Source: an uncultured beta proteobacterium
Lineage (GTDB): Bacteria > Pseudomonadota > Gammaproteobacteria > Burkholderiales > Burkholderiaceae_C
Direction of reading: 5' to 3'
DNA: 64,000 nucleotides
Assembly: GCA_903823025.1 (NCBI GenBank)
Contig: CAIJRK010000023.1
Span: 1 to 64,000 of the forward strand
This document shows, piece by piece, positions 52,578-61,598 of the stretch (its first letter is position 1; each line of letters opens with the position of its first letter). The notes under the pieces are model-generated. The model did no database searches and was not told the DNA's origin. It saw only the letters and a program-made list of their open reading frames with translations. Both the position numbers and the translations under genes were made by a program.

Positions 52578-54133
52578 AAACGTTACCAAACCCCTGGCGC
52601 CAAGCGCTGCCCGCCTTGGTTTTGTTGTGGTTGTGGACGCTTGTTTTGTACCGCGACACCAGCCTTGGCATGGTGCAAATTTGGGCGCGTTCCGACACTT
52701 TTACCCACGGATTTTTGGTGCTGCCGATTGTGCTCTGGCTGGTCTGGCGGGCGCGTCAGACGCTGGCGCTGCAAACCCCCTATTCGAGCGTTAGCCCTCT
52801 GGTGTTGGTGGCTGGAGTGGCCGCGCTTTGGCTGCTGGCGGACTGGGTTTCGGTGAACGCCGTGACACAAATCGCGGTGGTTGCCCTGCTTGTTTTGACC
52901 GTGCCCACCGTGTTGGGCTGGGCGGTGGCCCGCGTGATTATTTTTCCACTTTTCTTTTTATTTTTTGCCGTGCCTATGGGTGAATTTCTACTGCCTCAGT
53001 TCATGGCGTGGACGGCTGATTTCACGATCATGGCCTTGCGTTTGAGTGGCATTCCTGTTTATCGAGAGGGGCTTCAATTTGTGATTCCTTCTGGCAACTG
53101 GTCGGTGGTTGAAGCGTGTAGTGGCATCCGCTACCTGATTGCTTCCTTGACAGTCGGTACTTTGTTTGCCTACCTGAACTTTCAGTCCCGTACTCGCCGC
53201 GCGTTGTTCGTCTTGGCTTCGGTGCTGGTGCCGATTGCGGCTAACTGGGTTCGCGCTTATCTCATCGTTATGCTGGGGCATCTCTCGGGTAACAAACTGG
53301 CCGCCGGGGTGGACCACCTGATTTACGGCTGGCTCTTTTTTGGCCTGGTGATGTTGCTGATGTTTTATTTGGGCGCGCGTTGGGCGGAGCCTGCGCCAGT
53401 CACCACAACAACGCCGAACGTCGATGCCTCCGTGCCACGGTCTGCCCTGACGGCGACCCGGCTTTGGACTCTGACGGCGAGTTGTGCCGTGTTGGTCGCC
53501 GTGCCGCAAGTGGTTCAGTGGCAGTTTTCGCAACAAACAACCGGTCTGGCCTTGCATTTGGTTGCCCCTCCAGTCTTGACCGCTGACTGGCTCAGTACAC
53601 CGCCCGGTGACTTTAATTTCAAACCTTCTTTTCAACACCCTGCCGCTGAAATAAACCAGCACTACACCCGTCAAGGCGCCCCGGTCGGGCTGTATGTGGG
53701 GTACTACACGCATCAAAACTACCAAAGCAAGTTGGTGAGTTCTTCCAACGTGCTGGTCGGTAGTCATGACGATCTGTGGGCGCAACTGAACCGTAGCAGC
53801 CGCCCGCTGACTTTGGCGGCGCAGTCGCTGGCGGTACAGCGCGCCGAACTGCGTGGCGGTGCATCGCACGGCTCAACGACGGCACCGCGCCTGTTGGTGT
53901 GGCAACTTTATTGGATTAACGGTACGTTGACCAGCAACGACTATCTTGCCAAAGTTTATGGCGCGTTTGACCGCTTGCTGGGGCGGGGCGATGACGCTGC
54001 CGTCATCGTGATCTACACGCCTCAAGCCTTGACGGGTGAGGTGGCCTCGGATGCACTCTTGGCATCCTTCTTGTCCACCAATTACGCCGCCATCCACAAG
54101 CTCTTGCTGACGACCCGGCAAGGCCGGTCATAG
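52574..54133 (+). CDS. xrtA: Exosortase A with fused EpsI domain
   Basis: A 519-residue membrane cysteine peptidase/transpeptidase that processes PEP-CTERM proteins. About eight membrane segments cover residues 1-275. The active-site triad is present: C182 in EACSGIRYL, R227 in NWVRAYL and H248 in GVDHLIYGW. The remaining part (about 300-510) is a periplasmic EpsI-type domain (PVGLYVGYYTHQ), as in exosortase A but not in smaller exosortases. Substrates in the window are the PEP-CTERM proteins at 35315-36139 and 38548-39432. It overlaps the previous glycosyltransferase gene by four bases. Confidence 0.95.
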   Translation: MKTLPNPWRQALPALVLLWLWTLVLYRDTSLGMVQIWARSDTFTHGFLVLPIVLWLVWRARQTLALQTPYSSVSPLVLVAGVAALWLLADWVSVNAVTQIAVVALLVLTVPTVLGWAVARVIIFPLFFLFFAVPMGEFLLPQFMAWTADFTIMALRLSGIPVYREGLQFVIPSGNWSVVEACSGIRYLIASLTVGTLFAYLNFQSRTRRALFVLASVLVPIAANWVRAYLIVMLGHLSGNKLAAGVDHLIYGWLFFGLVMLLMFYLGARWAEPAPVTTTTPNVDASVPRSALTATRLWTLTASCAVLVAVPQVVQWQFSQQTTGLALHLVAPPVLTADWLSTPPGDFNFKPSFQHPAAEINQHYTRQGAPVGLYVGYYTHQNYQSKLVSSSNVLVGSHDDLWAQLNRSSRPLTLAAQSLAVQRAELRGGASHGSTTAPRLLVWQLYWINGTLTSNDYLAKVYGAFDRLLGRGDDAAVIVIYTPQALTGEVASDALLASFLSTNYAAIHKLLLTTRQGRS

Positions 54134-54185
54134 AACAAGTCATAGATCAGGTCATTCAGTTTAAAAATACTCGGGAGGTTTTGTC

Positions 54186-55466
54186 ATGTGTGTTGTTGCT
54201 GTAATTGGGTTGGGTTATGTGGGGCTGCCGCTGGTGGTGGAATTTGGCAAGCATTTCAGGACAATTGGCTTTGATATTTCAGAGCACAAAGTGGCCTCTT
54301 GCCTGCGGGGTGTCGATCCCTCCAGAGAGTTGTCTGATGCTGAGATGCAGGCCTCGCCACAAGCGTTCTATACGGCTGACCCGGCATTGTTGGCTGAGGC
54401 CGATATCGTTGTCATTGCTGTGCCGACGCCGGTCGATAACGCGCATATTCCTGACTTCAGACCCTTGATTGGCGCCAGTGCCAGCGTGGCCCGGCACATG
54501 AAGAAAGGCGTCATCGTGGTTTATGAATCGACGGTTTATCCCGGCGCGACCGAGGAGGTGTGTATTCCGGTGCTGGCGCGCGAGTCGGGCTTCACCTGGA
54601 AGAAAGACTTCTTTGTGGGCTACTCACCCGAGCGCATCAATCCCGGTGACAAAGAACATACGCTGACCAAGATTTTAAAAATTGTGTCGGGCGACACATC
54701 GCAGACGCTGGACCAGGTCGCCCAGCTCTACGAAACTATTATTTCGCCAGGCGTGCACCGCGCCTCCAGCATCAAGGCCGCCGAGGCCGCCAAGGTGATC
54801 GAGAACACGCAGCGTGATTTGAATATCTCGTTGATGAACGAGCTGGCCATCATCTTTGACAAGCTCGGCATCGACACCACGGAGGTGCTGCAGGCCGCTG
54901 GCACCAAGTGGAATTTTCTTAACTTTAAACCGGGGCTGGTCGGCGGCCATTGCATCGGTGTGGATCCCTACTACCTCACGCACAAAGCCGAGATGCTGGG
55001 CTACAACCCACAAGTTATTCTGGCCGGGCGGCGCATCAACGACGGCATGGGCAAGTTCATTGCCGAGCAGACCATCAAGCACATGATTGCAGCAGGTAGT
55101 TACATCAAAGGCGCCCGCGTAAATGTGCTGGGCCTGACCTTCAAGGAGGACTGCGGCGACCTGCGTAACTCTAAGGTAATCGACATCATTCATGAACTCA
55201 AGTCCTATGGGGTAGAGGTGTTTGTGACCGACCCCCGCGCCGAGTCTGACGAGGCCATGCGCGAGTATGGCGTGCCGCTGTTGTCGTGGGAGGCATTGCC
55301 TCGGGCCGATGCGATTGTGGCGGCCGTGGCACACAAGGAGTTTGCCGGTTTAACGGTCGAAGACTTCAGTAAAAAGATGGTCAAAGGCGGCGCCTTCATT
55401 GATGTGAAAGCTGCTTTTGACCGCACCGCTATCGAGGCGGCAGGTTACAAACTCTGGCGTCTGTGA
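54186..55466 (+). CDS. Nucleotide-sugar dehydrogenase (UDP-HexNAc 6-dehydrogenase type)
   Basis: A 426-residue NAD-dependent enzyme that oxidises a UDP-N-acetylhexosamine to its uronic acid (WbpO/TviB/VipA group). VIGLGYVGLPLVVEFGK at the start binds NAD, YSPERINPGDKEHTL is conserved, and the catalytic cysteine is in GGHCIGVDPYYL near residue 258. It probably feeds acidic sugars into the exopolysaccharide together with the epimerases in this region. GGGAGG precedes the start. The stop overlaps the next gene by four bases. Confidence 0.93.
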   Translation: MCVVAVIGLGYVGLPLVVEFGKHFRTIGFDISEHKVASCLRGVDPSRELSDAEMQASPQAFYTADPALLAEADIVVIAVPTPVDNAHIPDFRPLIGASASVARHMKKGVIVVYESTVYPGATEEVCIPVLARESGFTWKKDFFVGYSPERINPGDKEHTLTKILKIVSGDTSQTLDQVAQLYETIISPGVHRASSIKAAEAAKVIENTQRDLNISLMNELAIIFDKLGIDTTEVLQAAGTKWNFLNFKPGLVGGHCIGVDPYYLTHKAEMLGYNPQVILAGRRINDGMGKFIAEQTIKHMIAAGSYIKGARVNVLGLTFKEDCGDLRNSKVIDIIHELKSYGVEVFVTDPRAESDEAMREYGVPLLSWEALPRADAIVAAVAHKEFAGLTVEDFSKKMVKGGAFIDVKAAFDRTAIEAAGYKLWRL

Positions 55467-56653
55467 GGTCCACTATGCAAGTCGATGAACGCCCCCTGGT
55501 GCTGCATGTGATGTACCGCTTTGACGTCGGCGGGTTGGAGAACGGGGTGGTCAATCTGATCAACCACATGCCTGCCCACGCCTACCGCCATGCGGTGCTG
55601 GCCTTGACTGAAATCACTGATTTCAAACAGCGCATTGAACGCGACGATGTCGATTTTTTTGCGCTCAATAAACCGCCTGGCCAAGGCGTTTGGCAGTTCG
55701 CCAAACTCTTCAAATTGTTTCGCCAACTGCGTCCAGCGATTGTTCATAGCCGCAACCTCGCCAGTCTTGAAGTGCAGGCACCCGCGTGGGCGGCGGGCGT
55801 GCCGGTGCGTATTCATGGCGAGCATGGCCGTGATCTTGATGATGTCGCGGGCCATAACGTCACCTACCAGCGTGTGCGTCGTTTCTACAAACCTTTTGTG
55901 CATCACTACATGGCCTTGTCGCGTGATTTGTCTTCCTATCTGGTGGACAAAATACAAGTGCCTGAATCGGCCATCACCCAGTCCTACAACGGGGTCGATA
56001 CTGAAAAATTTAAACCCGCGCCTCGCGGCCCGCAGCGCATGGCCGGTTGCCCGTTTGACCCAGCGCAGCATTGGTTGGTAGGCACGGTAGGACGAATGCA
56101 GGCGATCAAAGATCAAGTCATGCTCGCTCATGCTTTCGTGCAGGCACTGACCTTAATGCCCGCTTTGCGAGCGCGTCTGCGGCTGGTCATGGTCGGCGAC
56201 GGGCCGTTGCGTGCTCAAGTGCAAGCGGTGCTGGGCGCCGCCGGGATGGAGCGTCTGGCCTGGCTGCCGGGCGAGCGCGGGGATGTGGCTGACATTTTTC
56301 GGGGCTTGCACACGTTTGCCCTGCCCTCCTTGTCCGAAGGTATTTCCAACGTCATTCTGGAGGCGATGGCGAGCGGTTTGCCAGTGATCGCCACCGCCGT
56401 GGGGGGCAATGCGGACTTGGTGCTGCCGGGACAAACCGGTTATCTGGTGCCCGCCGCCGACCCGCTGGCGATGGCGCATCAGTTGCTCGCGCTGGCGAGT
56501 CATCCCGAGCGCGCGCGCCGCATGGGCTGGGCCGGGCGTCAGCGGGTGCAGTCCACGTTCAGTCTGCAGGCCATGGTGAGCACTTATCAGGCGGTCTATG
56601 ACCAGCAGTTGCAGGCACATCTAGCCTTGCCAGCTTTGCAAAAACCGGCTTGA
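55463..56653 (+). CDS. XrtA-system glycosyltransferase (TIGR03088-like)
   Basis: A 396-residue GT-B (family 4) glycosyltransferase. VLHVMYRFDVGGLENGVVNL near 13-32 and HSRNLASLEVQAPAWAAGV match the XrtA TIGR03088 group; LPSLSEGISNVILEAMASGL is the donor-nucleotide region. GTG 55463 overlaps the preceding stop, and ATG 55475 is an alternative start. The transferred sugar is unknown. Confidence 0.92.
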   Translation: MRSTMQVDERPLVLHVMYRFDVGGLENGVVNLINHMPAHAYRHAVLALTEITDFKQRIERDDVDFFALNKPPGQGVWQFAKLFKLFRQLRPAIVHSRNLASLEVQAPAWAAGVPVRIHGEHGRDLDDVAGHNVTYQRVRRFYKPFVHHYMALSRDLSSYLVDKIQVPESAITQSYNGVDTEKFKPAPRGPQRMAGCPFDPAQHWLVGTVGRMQAIKDQVMLAHAFVQALTLMPALRARLRLVMVGDGPLRAQVQAVLGAAGMERLAWLPGERGDVADIFRGLHTFALPSLSEGISNVILEAMASGLPVIATAVGGNADLVLPGQTGYLVPAADPLAMAHQLLALASHPERARRMGWAGRQRVQSTFSLQAMVSTYQAVYDQQLQAHLALPALQKPA

Positions 56654-56657
56654 AATC

Positions 56658-58592
56658 ATGTGCGGTATCACTGGTATTTTTGACACCCAAGGCACCCGCG
56701 AGATCAGCCGTGCCGTGTTGCAGCGCATGAACGATTCGCAGTGGCACCGAGGCCCGGACGAGGGGCGTTTGCATCTGGCGCCGGGGCTGGGTTTGGGCCA
56801 TCGGCGCCTGGCCGTTATCGACATTGCCACCGGCCAGCAACCGTTGTTTAACGAGGACGGCTCGGTGGTGGTGGTCTTTAATGGCGAGATTTATAACTAC
56901 CCACAATTGATGACCGAGTTGAAGGGCTTGGGCCATGTCTTTCAGACGCAAAGTGACACCGAGGTCATTGTTCACGCTTGGGAGGCTTGGGGCGTGGACT
57001 GCGTCAAACGCTTTCGCGGCATGTTTGCCTTTGCGCTGTGGGACAACCGCCAGCAAACCTTTTTCATGGCGCGTGACCGGCTGGGCGTCAAGCCGCTCTA
57101 CTACGCGCTGCTTGACGATGGCTACTTGCTATTCGGCTCTGAACTCAAGGCCTTGCTGGCCCACGGCGGCCTGCGTCGCGAGATAGATCCGCAGGCCGTC
57201 GAGACCTATTTTTCATTAGGCTATGTGGCCGAACCACGTACTATATTCAAGGCCGCCAGCAAGCTCGAACCGGCGCACACCTTGACGATTTGTCGGGGTC
57301 AGCCGATGGCGCAGCCGCAGGCTTATTGGGCGGTTCACTTCAGCCTGGATAACCCGATAGCACAGGCCGACGCGCAAGTCGAATTGCTGCAGCGTTTAAA
57401 AGAATCGGTGCGTTTACGCATGGTGGCTGAAGTGCCGCTGGGTGCTTTTCTCTCCGGCGGGGTCGATAGCAGCGCGGTCGTGGCCGTGATGGCGGGCTTG
57501 TCGCCCGCGCCAGTCAACACCTGCTCGATTGGGTTTGATGACCCGGCTTTTAACGAGTCGGCGTTTGCGCAGCAGGTGGCTGACCGCTACCACACGCGGC
57601 ACCATCTGGAGGTCGTCAAGCGTGAGGACTTTGACCTGATCGACACCTTGGCACGCCTGTATGACGAGCCGTTTGCCGACAGCTCGGCGCTGCCGACCTA
57701 CCGGGTTTGTCAGTTAGCCCGTCAGCATGTGACGGTGGCTTTGTCGGGCGATGGCGCGGATGAGATTTTTGGTGGTTATCGCCGTTATCGCACGCACTTG
57801 AAAGAAGAGCGCTGGCGCGCCACACTGCCGCAAACCGTGCGGGGTCCGGTGTTTGGCACCTTGGGCAAACTCTACCCGAAAGCCGATTGGGCACCGCGCG
57901 TGTTGCGTGCCAAAACGACGTTTGAGGGGCTGGCCCGGACATCGGTTGAGTCCTACTTTCATACCGTCTCTATTTTTCGAGGCCCGATGCGCGACGCCTT
58001 GTTCAGCTCCCGTTTTAAGACCGATCTGGCGGGTTACAACGCGCAAGAAGTTTTCAATCGCCATGCCGCCCAGGCCAACACCACTGACCCGCTGGCTCTG
58101 ATTCAGTACCTCGATTTAAAAACTTATTTGGTGGGGGATATCAACACCAAGGTGGATCGGGCCAGCATGGCGCATTCGCTCGAAGTGCGCGAGCCATTGA
58201 TGGACCATGAACTCGTCGAGTGGCTGGCTACGTTGCCGTCGAGCCTCAAGATTCATGGCCATGAGGGCAAGTCTTTGTTGAAGAAAACCATGCAGCCCTA
58301 CTTGCCCCAAGACATCTTGTACCGACCCAAGATGGGGTTTGCTGTTCCGTTGGCGCGCTGGTTTCGGGGACCCTTGCGTCAGCGTGTGCAAGACGCGGTG
58401 TTGGGCGAGCGCTTGCAGGCGACGGGTTGGTTTAACCCGGACTATTTGCAGCATTTGGTGGGCGCCCATCAGTCCGGGCGGTGCGATTACAGCGCGCCGT
58501 TGTGGGCACTGTTGATGTTTGAGTCGTTTTTGCGCCAGACCGACTTGTCACTTGAATTAAAGACAGAAGGAGCGCCAGATGGCCGACACTGA
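56658..58592 (+). CDS. XrtA-system amidotransferase (asparagine-synthetase-like)
   Basis: 644 residues. The N-terminal glutaminase domain has the nucleophile C2 (MCGITGIFD), and the C-terminal part is an AsnB-type ATP pyrophosphatase with FLSGGVDSSAVVAVM near 264-278. XrtA loci often encode this paralogue of asparagine synthetase; it may amidate a sugar acid or another product of the pathway, although this is unproven. RPKMGFAVPLARW near the end is conserved in the family. The next gene starts 14 bases before its stop. Confidence 0.94.
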   Translation: MCGITGIFDTQGTREISRAVLQRMNDSQWHRGPDEGRLHLAPGLGLGHRRLAVIDIATGQQPLFNEDGSVVVVFNGEIYNYPQLMTELKGLGHVFQTQSDTEVIVHAWEAWGVDCVKRFRGMFAFALWDNRQQTFFMARDRLGVKPLYYALLDDGYLLFGSELKALLAHGGLRREIDPQAVETYFSLGYVAEPRTIFKAASKLEPAHTLTICRGQPMAQPQAYWAVHFSLDNPIAQADAQVELLQRLKESVRLRMVAEVPLGAFLSGGVDSSAVVAVMAGLSPAPVNTCSIGFDDPAFNESAFAQQVADRYHTRHHLEVVKREDFDLIDTLARLYDEPFADSSALPTYRVCQLARQHVTVALSGDGADEIFGGYRRYRTHLKEERWRATLPQTVRGPVFGTLGKLYPKADWAPRVLRAKTTFEGLARTSVESYFHTVSIFRGPMRDALFSSRFKTDLAGYNAQEVFNRHAAQANTTDPLALIQYLDLKTYLVGDINTKVDRASMAHSLEVREPLMDHELVEWLATLPSSLKIHGHEGKSLLKKTMQPYLPQDILYRPKMGFAVPLARWFRGPLRQRVQDAVLGERLQATGWFNPDYLQHLVGAHQSGRCDYSAPLWALLMFESFLRQTDLSLELKTEGAPDGRH

Positions 58593-59214
58593 AGAGCAGT
58601 TCCAGCAACACATCCATGTGTTTCGGGGCATCGCCATTATCTTGATTGCCTGTGCGCACACCGTGCCTTCGCTTGACTGGTCAAACCACTGGGTGCTAGG
58701 CAAAGTCATTGACACGCTGGCGAATGAAAGTTCTATCTTTTTTTTCTTCATCGCGGGTTACTGGCTCATTCTTCCGTTGCTGCTGGTGTCGACTTATTTG
58801 GGACGTGACAAACCGTTAGGACTGCTGGATAAGGCTTTGTATTTATTGCCGGTTTATCTGTTGGGGTGGTCGCATCCTCCTTATTGGAAAATGCCTTTGA
58901 AGGTGTCGTTGGTGATGCTGCTGACCTGGCTTCTCTGGCGTTATCACGGGGTGTTTGGCAACAAACTTAACTACATTGCAGAAGTCAGTTTTGGCATCTT
59001 CTTTATTCATGCCTATTTTATTTCAGCCATCAAGGTTCTGGTTGTTTATGCCACCTCGGGTCGGTTCTACAACGGCGAAGGATCAGAGGACATTGTGGGT
59101 AATGCCCTTACTTTTTCTTTGTATGTGGCGATGGTTTTGACGGCCTCAGTCGCCTTGATTTGGCTCACCAGAAAGCTGCTTGGCAAATACAGCCGAATGG
59201 TCATAGGGGCCTAA
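58579..59214 (+). CDS. Shortened acyltransferase-3-like membrane protein
   Basis: 211 residues with about six membrane segments. The start HVFRGIAIILIACAHTVPS resembles acyltransferase family 3 (OafA-like) proteins, which modify polysaccharides with acetyl groups, and SFGIFFIHAYFISAIKVL near 140-157 fits a later segment. Usual length is 330-350; FFFFIAGYWLILPLLLVS near 54-71 looks like a join of two parts, suggesting an internal in-frame deletion of over 100 residues. Activity is doubtful. AGAAGGAGCG precedes ATG 58579. Confidence 0.62.
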   Translation: MADTEEQFQQHIHVFRGIAIILIACAHTVPSLDWSNHWVLGKVIDTLANESSIFFFFIAGYWLILPLLLVSTYLGRDKPLGLLDKALYLLPVYLLGWSHPPYWKMPLKVSLVMLLTWLLWRYHGVFGNKLNYIAEVSFGIFFIHAYFISAIKVLVVYATSGRFYNGEGSEDIVGNALTFSLYVAMVLTASVALIWLTRKLLGKYSRMVIGA

Positions 59215-59215
59215 G

Positions 59216-60436
59216 ATGAAACTGCTGCATATTCTTGACCATGCCCTTCCTCTGCACAGTGGCTACACCTTTCGCACCCTGTCTATTTTGCGTGAGCAGC
59301 GCAAGCGGGGCTGGCAAACTTTTCACCTGACCGGCCCCAAGCAAGGTGGCGCCCCAGCGCTTGAAGAGGCGGTGGACGGTTGGCATTTCTACCGCACGCC
59401 AGCGACCCCTTCATCAAGCCGGGCGTCAGGCTGGCGTAGTCAGGTGGCCATGATGCGTCAGCTTGAGCGGCGTTTGCTGCAAGTCGTGCAACAGGTCAAG
59501 CCCGATATCTTGCATGTGCACTCGCCTGTTCTTAATGCGTGGCCCGCGCTGCGGGTAGGTAAAAAACTGGGCATTCCGGTGGTGTATGAAGTGCGTGCTT
59601 TTTGGGAAGATGCGGCGGTCGATCACGGCACCACCACCGAGGGTAGTTTGCGTTATGACCTGACGCGCTGGTTTGAGACATGGGCGCTTCAACGAGCCGA
59701 CCATGTATTCACGATTTGCGAGGGTTTGCGCCGCGACATGGTGGCGCGTGGCTTGGCACAGGCTCGCATCACCGTCATTCCTAATGCGGTTGATGTGGCA
59801 TCGTTCGAGCCGGGTGGTATGCCGGATGCCGCGCTTAAAAACCGGTTGGGTCTGCAAGGTGCGCGCATTATCGGATTCATTGGTTCTTTTTATGCCTATG
59901 AAGGGCTGGACTTGTTGTTACAAGCGCTCCCTGCTATTTTGAAAACACAGCCGCAAGTGCGGGTTTTGCTGGTCGGGGGCGGCGTGCAAGAGGCCGCGCT
60001 CAAGGCCCAGGCCTTGCGGTTGGGTCTGGCCGATCAGGTTGTTTTTGCCGGTCGTGTGCCACACGACCAAGTGCCGCATTACTACGACTTGATGGACGTC
60101 TTGGTTTATCCGCGCCACGCCATGCGACTAACCGAACTAGTCACGCCATTGAAGCCGCTGGAGGCTATGGCGCAGGGGCGGTTGCTGGTGGCCTCGGACG
60201 TGGGCGGTCATCAGGAATTGATTCGCCACGGTGAGACCGGTTGGCTGTTCAAAGCGGGTAGCGCCGACGCTTTGGCGCAGGCCGTGACCCATTTGTTGAG
60301 TCACCCTGATAGCTGGCCCGCTCTGCGTCAGGCGGGGCGGCGGTTTGTCGAGTCTGAGCGCAACTGGTCGGCCAGCGTGGCGCGTTATGCCCCGATTTAT
60401 AGCCGCCTTTGTCCTCAAGAAAGGGGCGTGTCATGA
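59216..60436 (+). CDS. XrtA-system glycosyltransferase (TIGR04063-like)
   Basis: A 406-residue GT-B enzyme. HILDHALPLHSGYTFRTLSI near 5-24 is the hallmark of this exosortase A-associated group; DVLVYPRHAMRLTELVTPLK and EAMAQGRLLVASDVGGHQEL form the donor side with the catalytic Glu. It probably adds one sugar of the repeat unit. The start follows the preceding stop by one base, and the stop overlaps the next gene by four bases. Confidence 0.93.
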   Translation: MKLLHILDHALPLHSGYTFRTLSILREQRKRGWQTFHLTGPKQGGAPALEEAVDGWHFYRTPATPSSSRASGWRSQVAMMRQLERRLLQVVQQVKPDILHVHSPVLNAWPALRVGKKLGIPVVYEVRAFWEDAAVDHGTTTEGSLRYDLTRWFETWALQRADHVFTICEGLRRDMVARGLAQARITVIPNAVDVASFEPGGMPDAALKNRLGLQGARIIGFIGSFYAYEGLDLLLQALPAILKTQPQVRVLLVGGGVQEAALKAQALRLGLADQVVFAGRVPHDQVPHYYDLMDVLVYPRHAMRLTELVTPLKPLEAMAQGRLLVASDVGGHQELIRHGETGWLFKAGSADALAQAVTHLLSHPDSWPALRQAGRRFVESERNWSASVARYAPIYSRLCPQERGVS

Positions 60437-61548
60437 CGCCTTCCAGTGGCGTCGGTTCATGCGTGTTGACTGGCTTGCGCATTGGTCTGGTCGGCCCGTT
60501 GCCACCCCCTTCGGGCGGCATGGCGAACCTGACCCGCCAATTAGCCGAGTTGTTGGCAGCAGAAGATGCCGTCGTGACTTGGGTACCCGTGAACGCCCCC
60601 TATCGGCCACGCTGGGTCGCTCGCGTGCCCGTGTTGCGGGCTGTCTTTCGACTGCTACCTTATTGGGTGGCTTTATGGCGCGTGGCCGGGCAGTGCGATA
60701 TTTTTCATGTGATGGCCAACTCCGGCTGGTCGTGGCATTTGTGGGCGGCCCCGGCCATTTGGGTGGCGCATTGGCGGGGCGTGGCGGTGGTGGTGAACTA
60801 CCACGGCGGCGAGGCTGCGCAATTCCTGCAACACGCGCACCGGGTGGTACGTTTGACCTTGCGCCAAAGGAGTGTTCTCGTCGTACCTTCGGAGTTTCTA
60901 GCAGACGTTTTTAATCGTTTCGACCTGGCCTCAGACATTGTTCCTAATGTGATTGATCTCGGTCGATTCCCGCCCCGGCACCCGGTGCGCGCCGGGGCGC
61001 CACATTTGCTGGTGGCGCGTAATCTGGAGCCTATTTATGACATCGACACAGCGCTTCGGGCGTTCCAGCTTGTCAGAGAAGACTTTGCGGACGCCCGACT
61101 CACTGTCGCTGGCAGCGGCCCCGAGGCGCAGCGTCTGCACCAGTGGGTTGACGCGCAAGGTTTGAGCGGCGTGGTGCATCTGACCGGTCGTCTGGAGCGC
61201 GAAGCCATGGCCGCGCTGTACCGCAGCGCCGACCTGGTGCTCAACCCGAGTCGGGTGGACAACATGCCGTTGTCTATTCTGGAGGCTTGGTCGAGTGGCG
61301 TGCCAGTGGTCAGCACCGATGTCGGGGGGATCGCTTATCTGGCGCAAGACGGGGTCAACGCGTCGCTGGTCGCACCCGCTGACCCGTCCGCCATGGCGCG
61401 TGCCTGCGTGGCCTTGTTGTCCGATGAGGCGCTTTGGCAACAGCGCGCCCAAGCGGGTTTGCAAGCGGTTCAGCGCTACACCTGGGCGCGCGTGCAGCCG
61501 GTTTTGAAAAGCGCTTATCAACGCGCACTCAAGCAGGCGCTGCATTGA
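60433..61548 (+). CDS. Glycosyltransferase family 4 protein
   Basis: A 371-residue GT-B enzyme. LVGPLPPPSGGMANLTRQLA near 17-36 is a typical acceptor-side loop; VVVNYHGGEAAQFLQHAHR and NPSRVDNMPLSILEAWSSGV mark the donor side, with the E-x7-E pattern around LEAW. ATG 60433 overlaps the previous stop (ATGA). Substrates unknown; it belongs to the polysaccharide operon by position. Confidence 0.9.
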   Translation: MTPSSGVGSCVLTGLRIGLVGPLPPPSGGMANLTRQLAELLAAEDAVVTWVPVNAPYRPRWVARVPVLRAVFRLLPYWVALWRVAGQCDIFHVMANSGWSWHLWAAPAIWVAHWRGVAVVVNYHGGEAAQFLQHAHRVVRLTLRQRSVLVVPSEFLADVFNRFDLASDIVPNVIDLGRFPPRHPVRAGAPHLLVARNLEPIYDIDTALRAFQLVREDFADARLTVAGSGPEAQRLHQWVDAQGLSGVVHLTGRLEREAMAALYRSADLVLNPSRVDNMPLSILEAWSSGVPVVSTDVGGIAYLAQDGVNASLVAPADPSAMARACVALLSDEALWQQRAQAGLQAVQRYTWARVQPVLKSAYQRALKQALH

Positions 61549-61598
61549 ATTTATGAATTCGCTAATCAGTTCAGTTCAGTTAAGTTAGGAGAGGTGCA

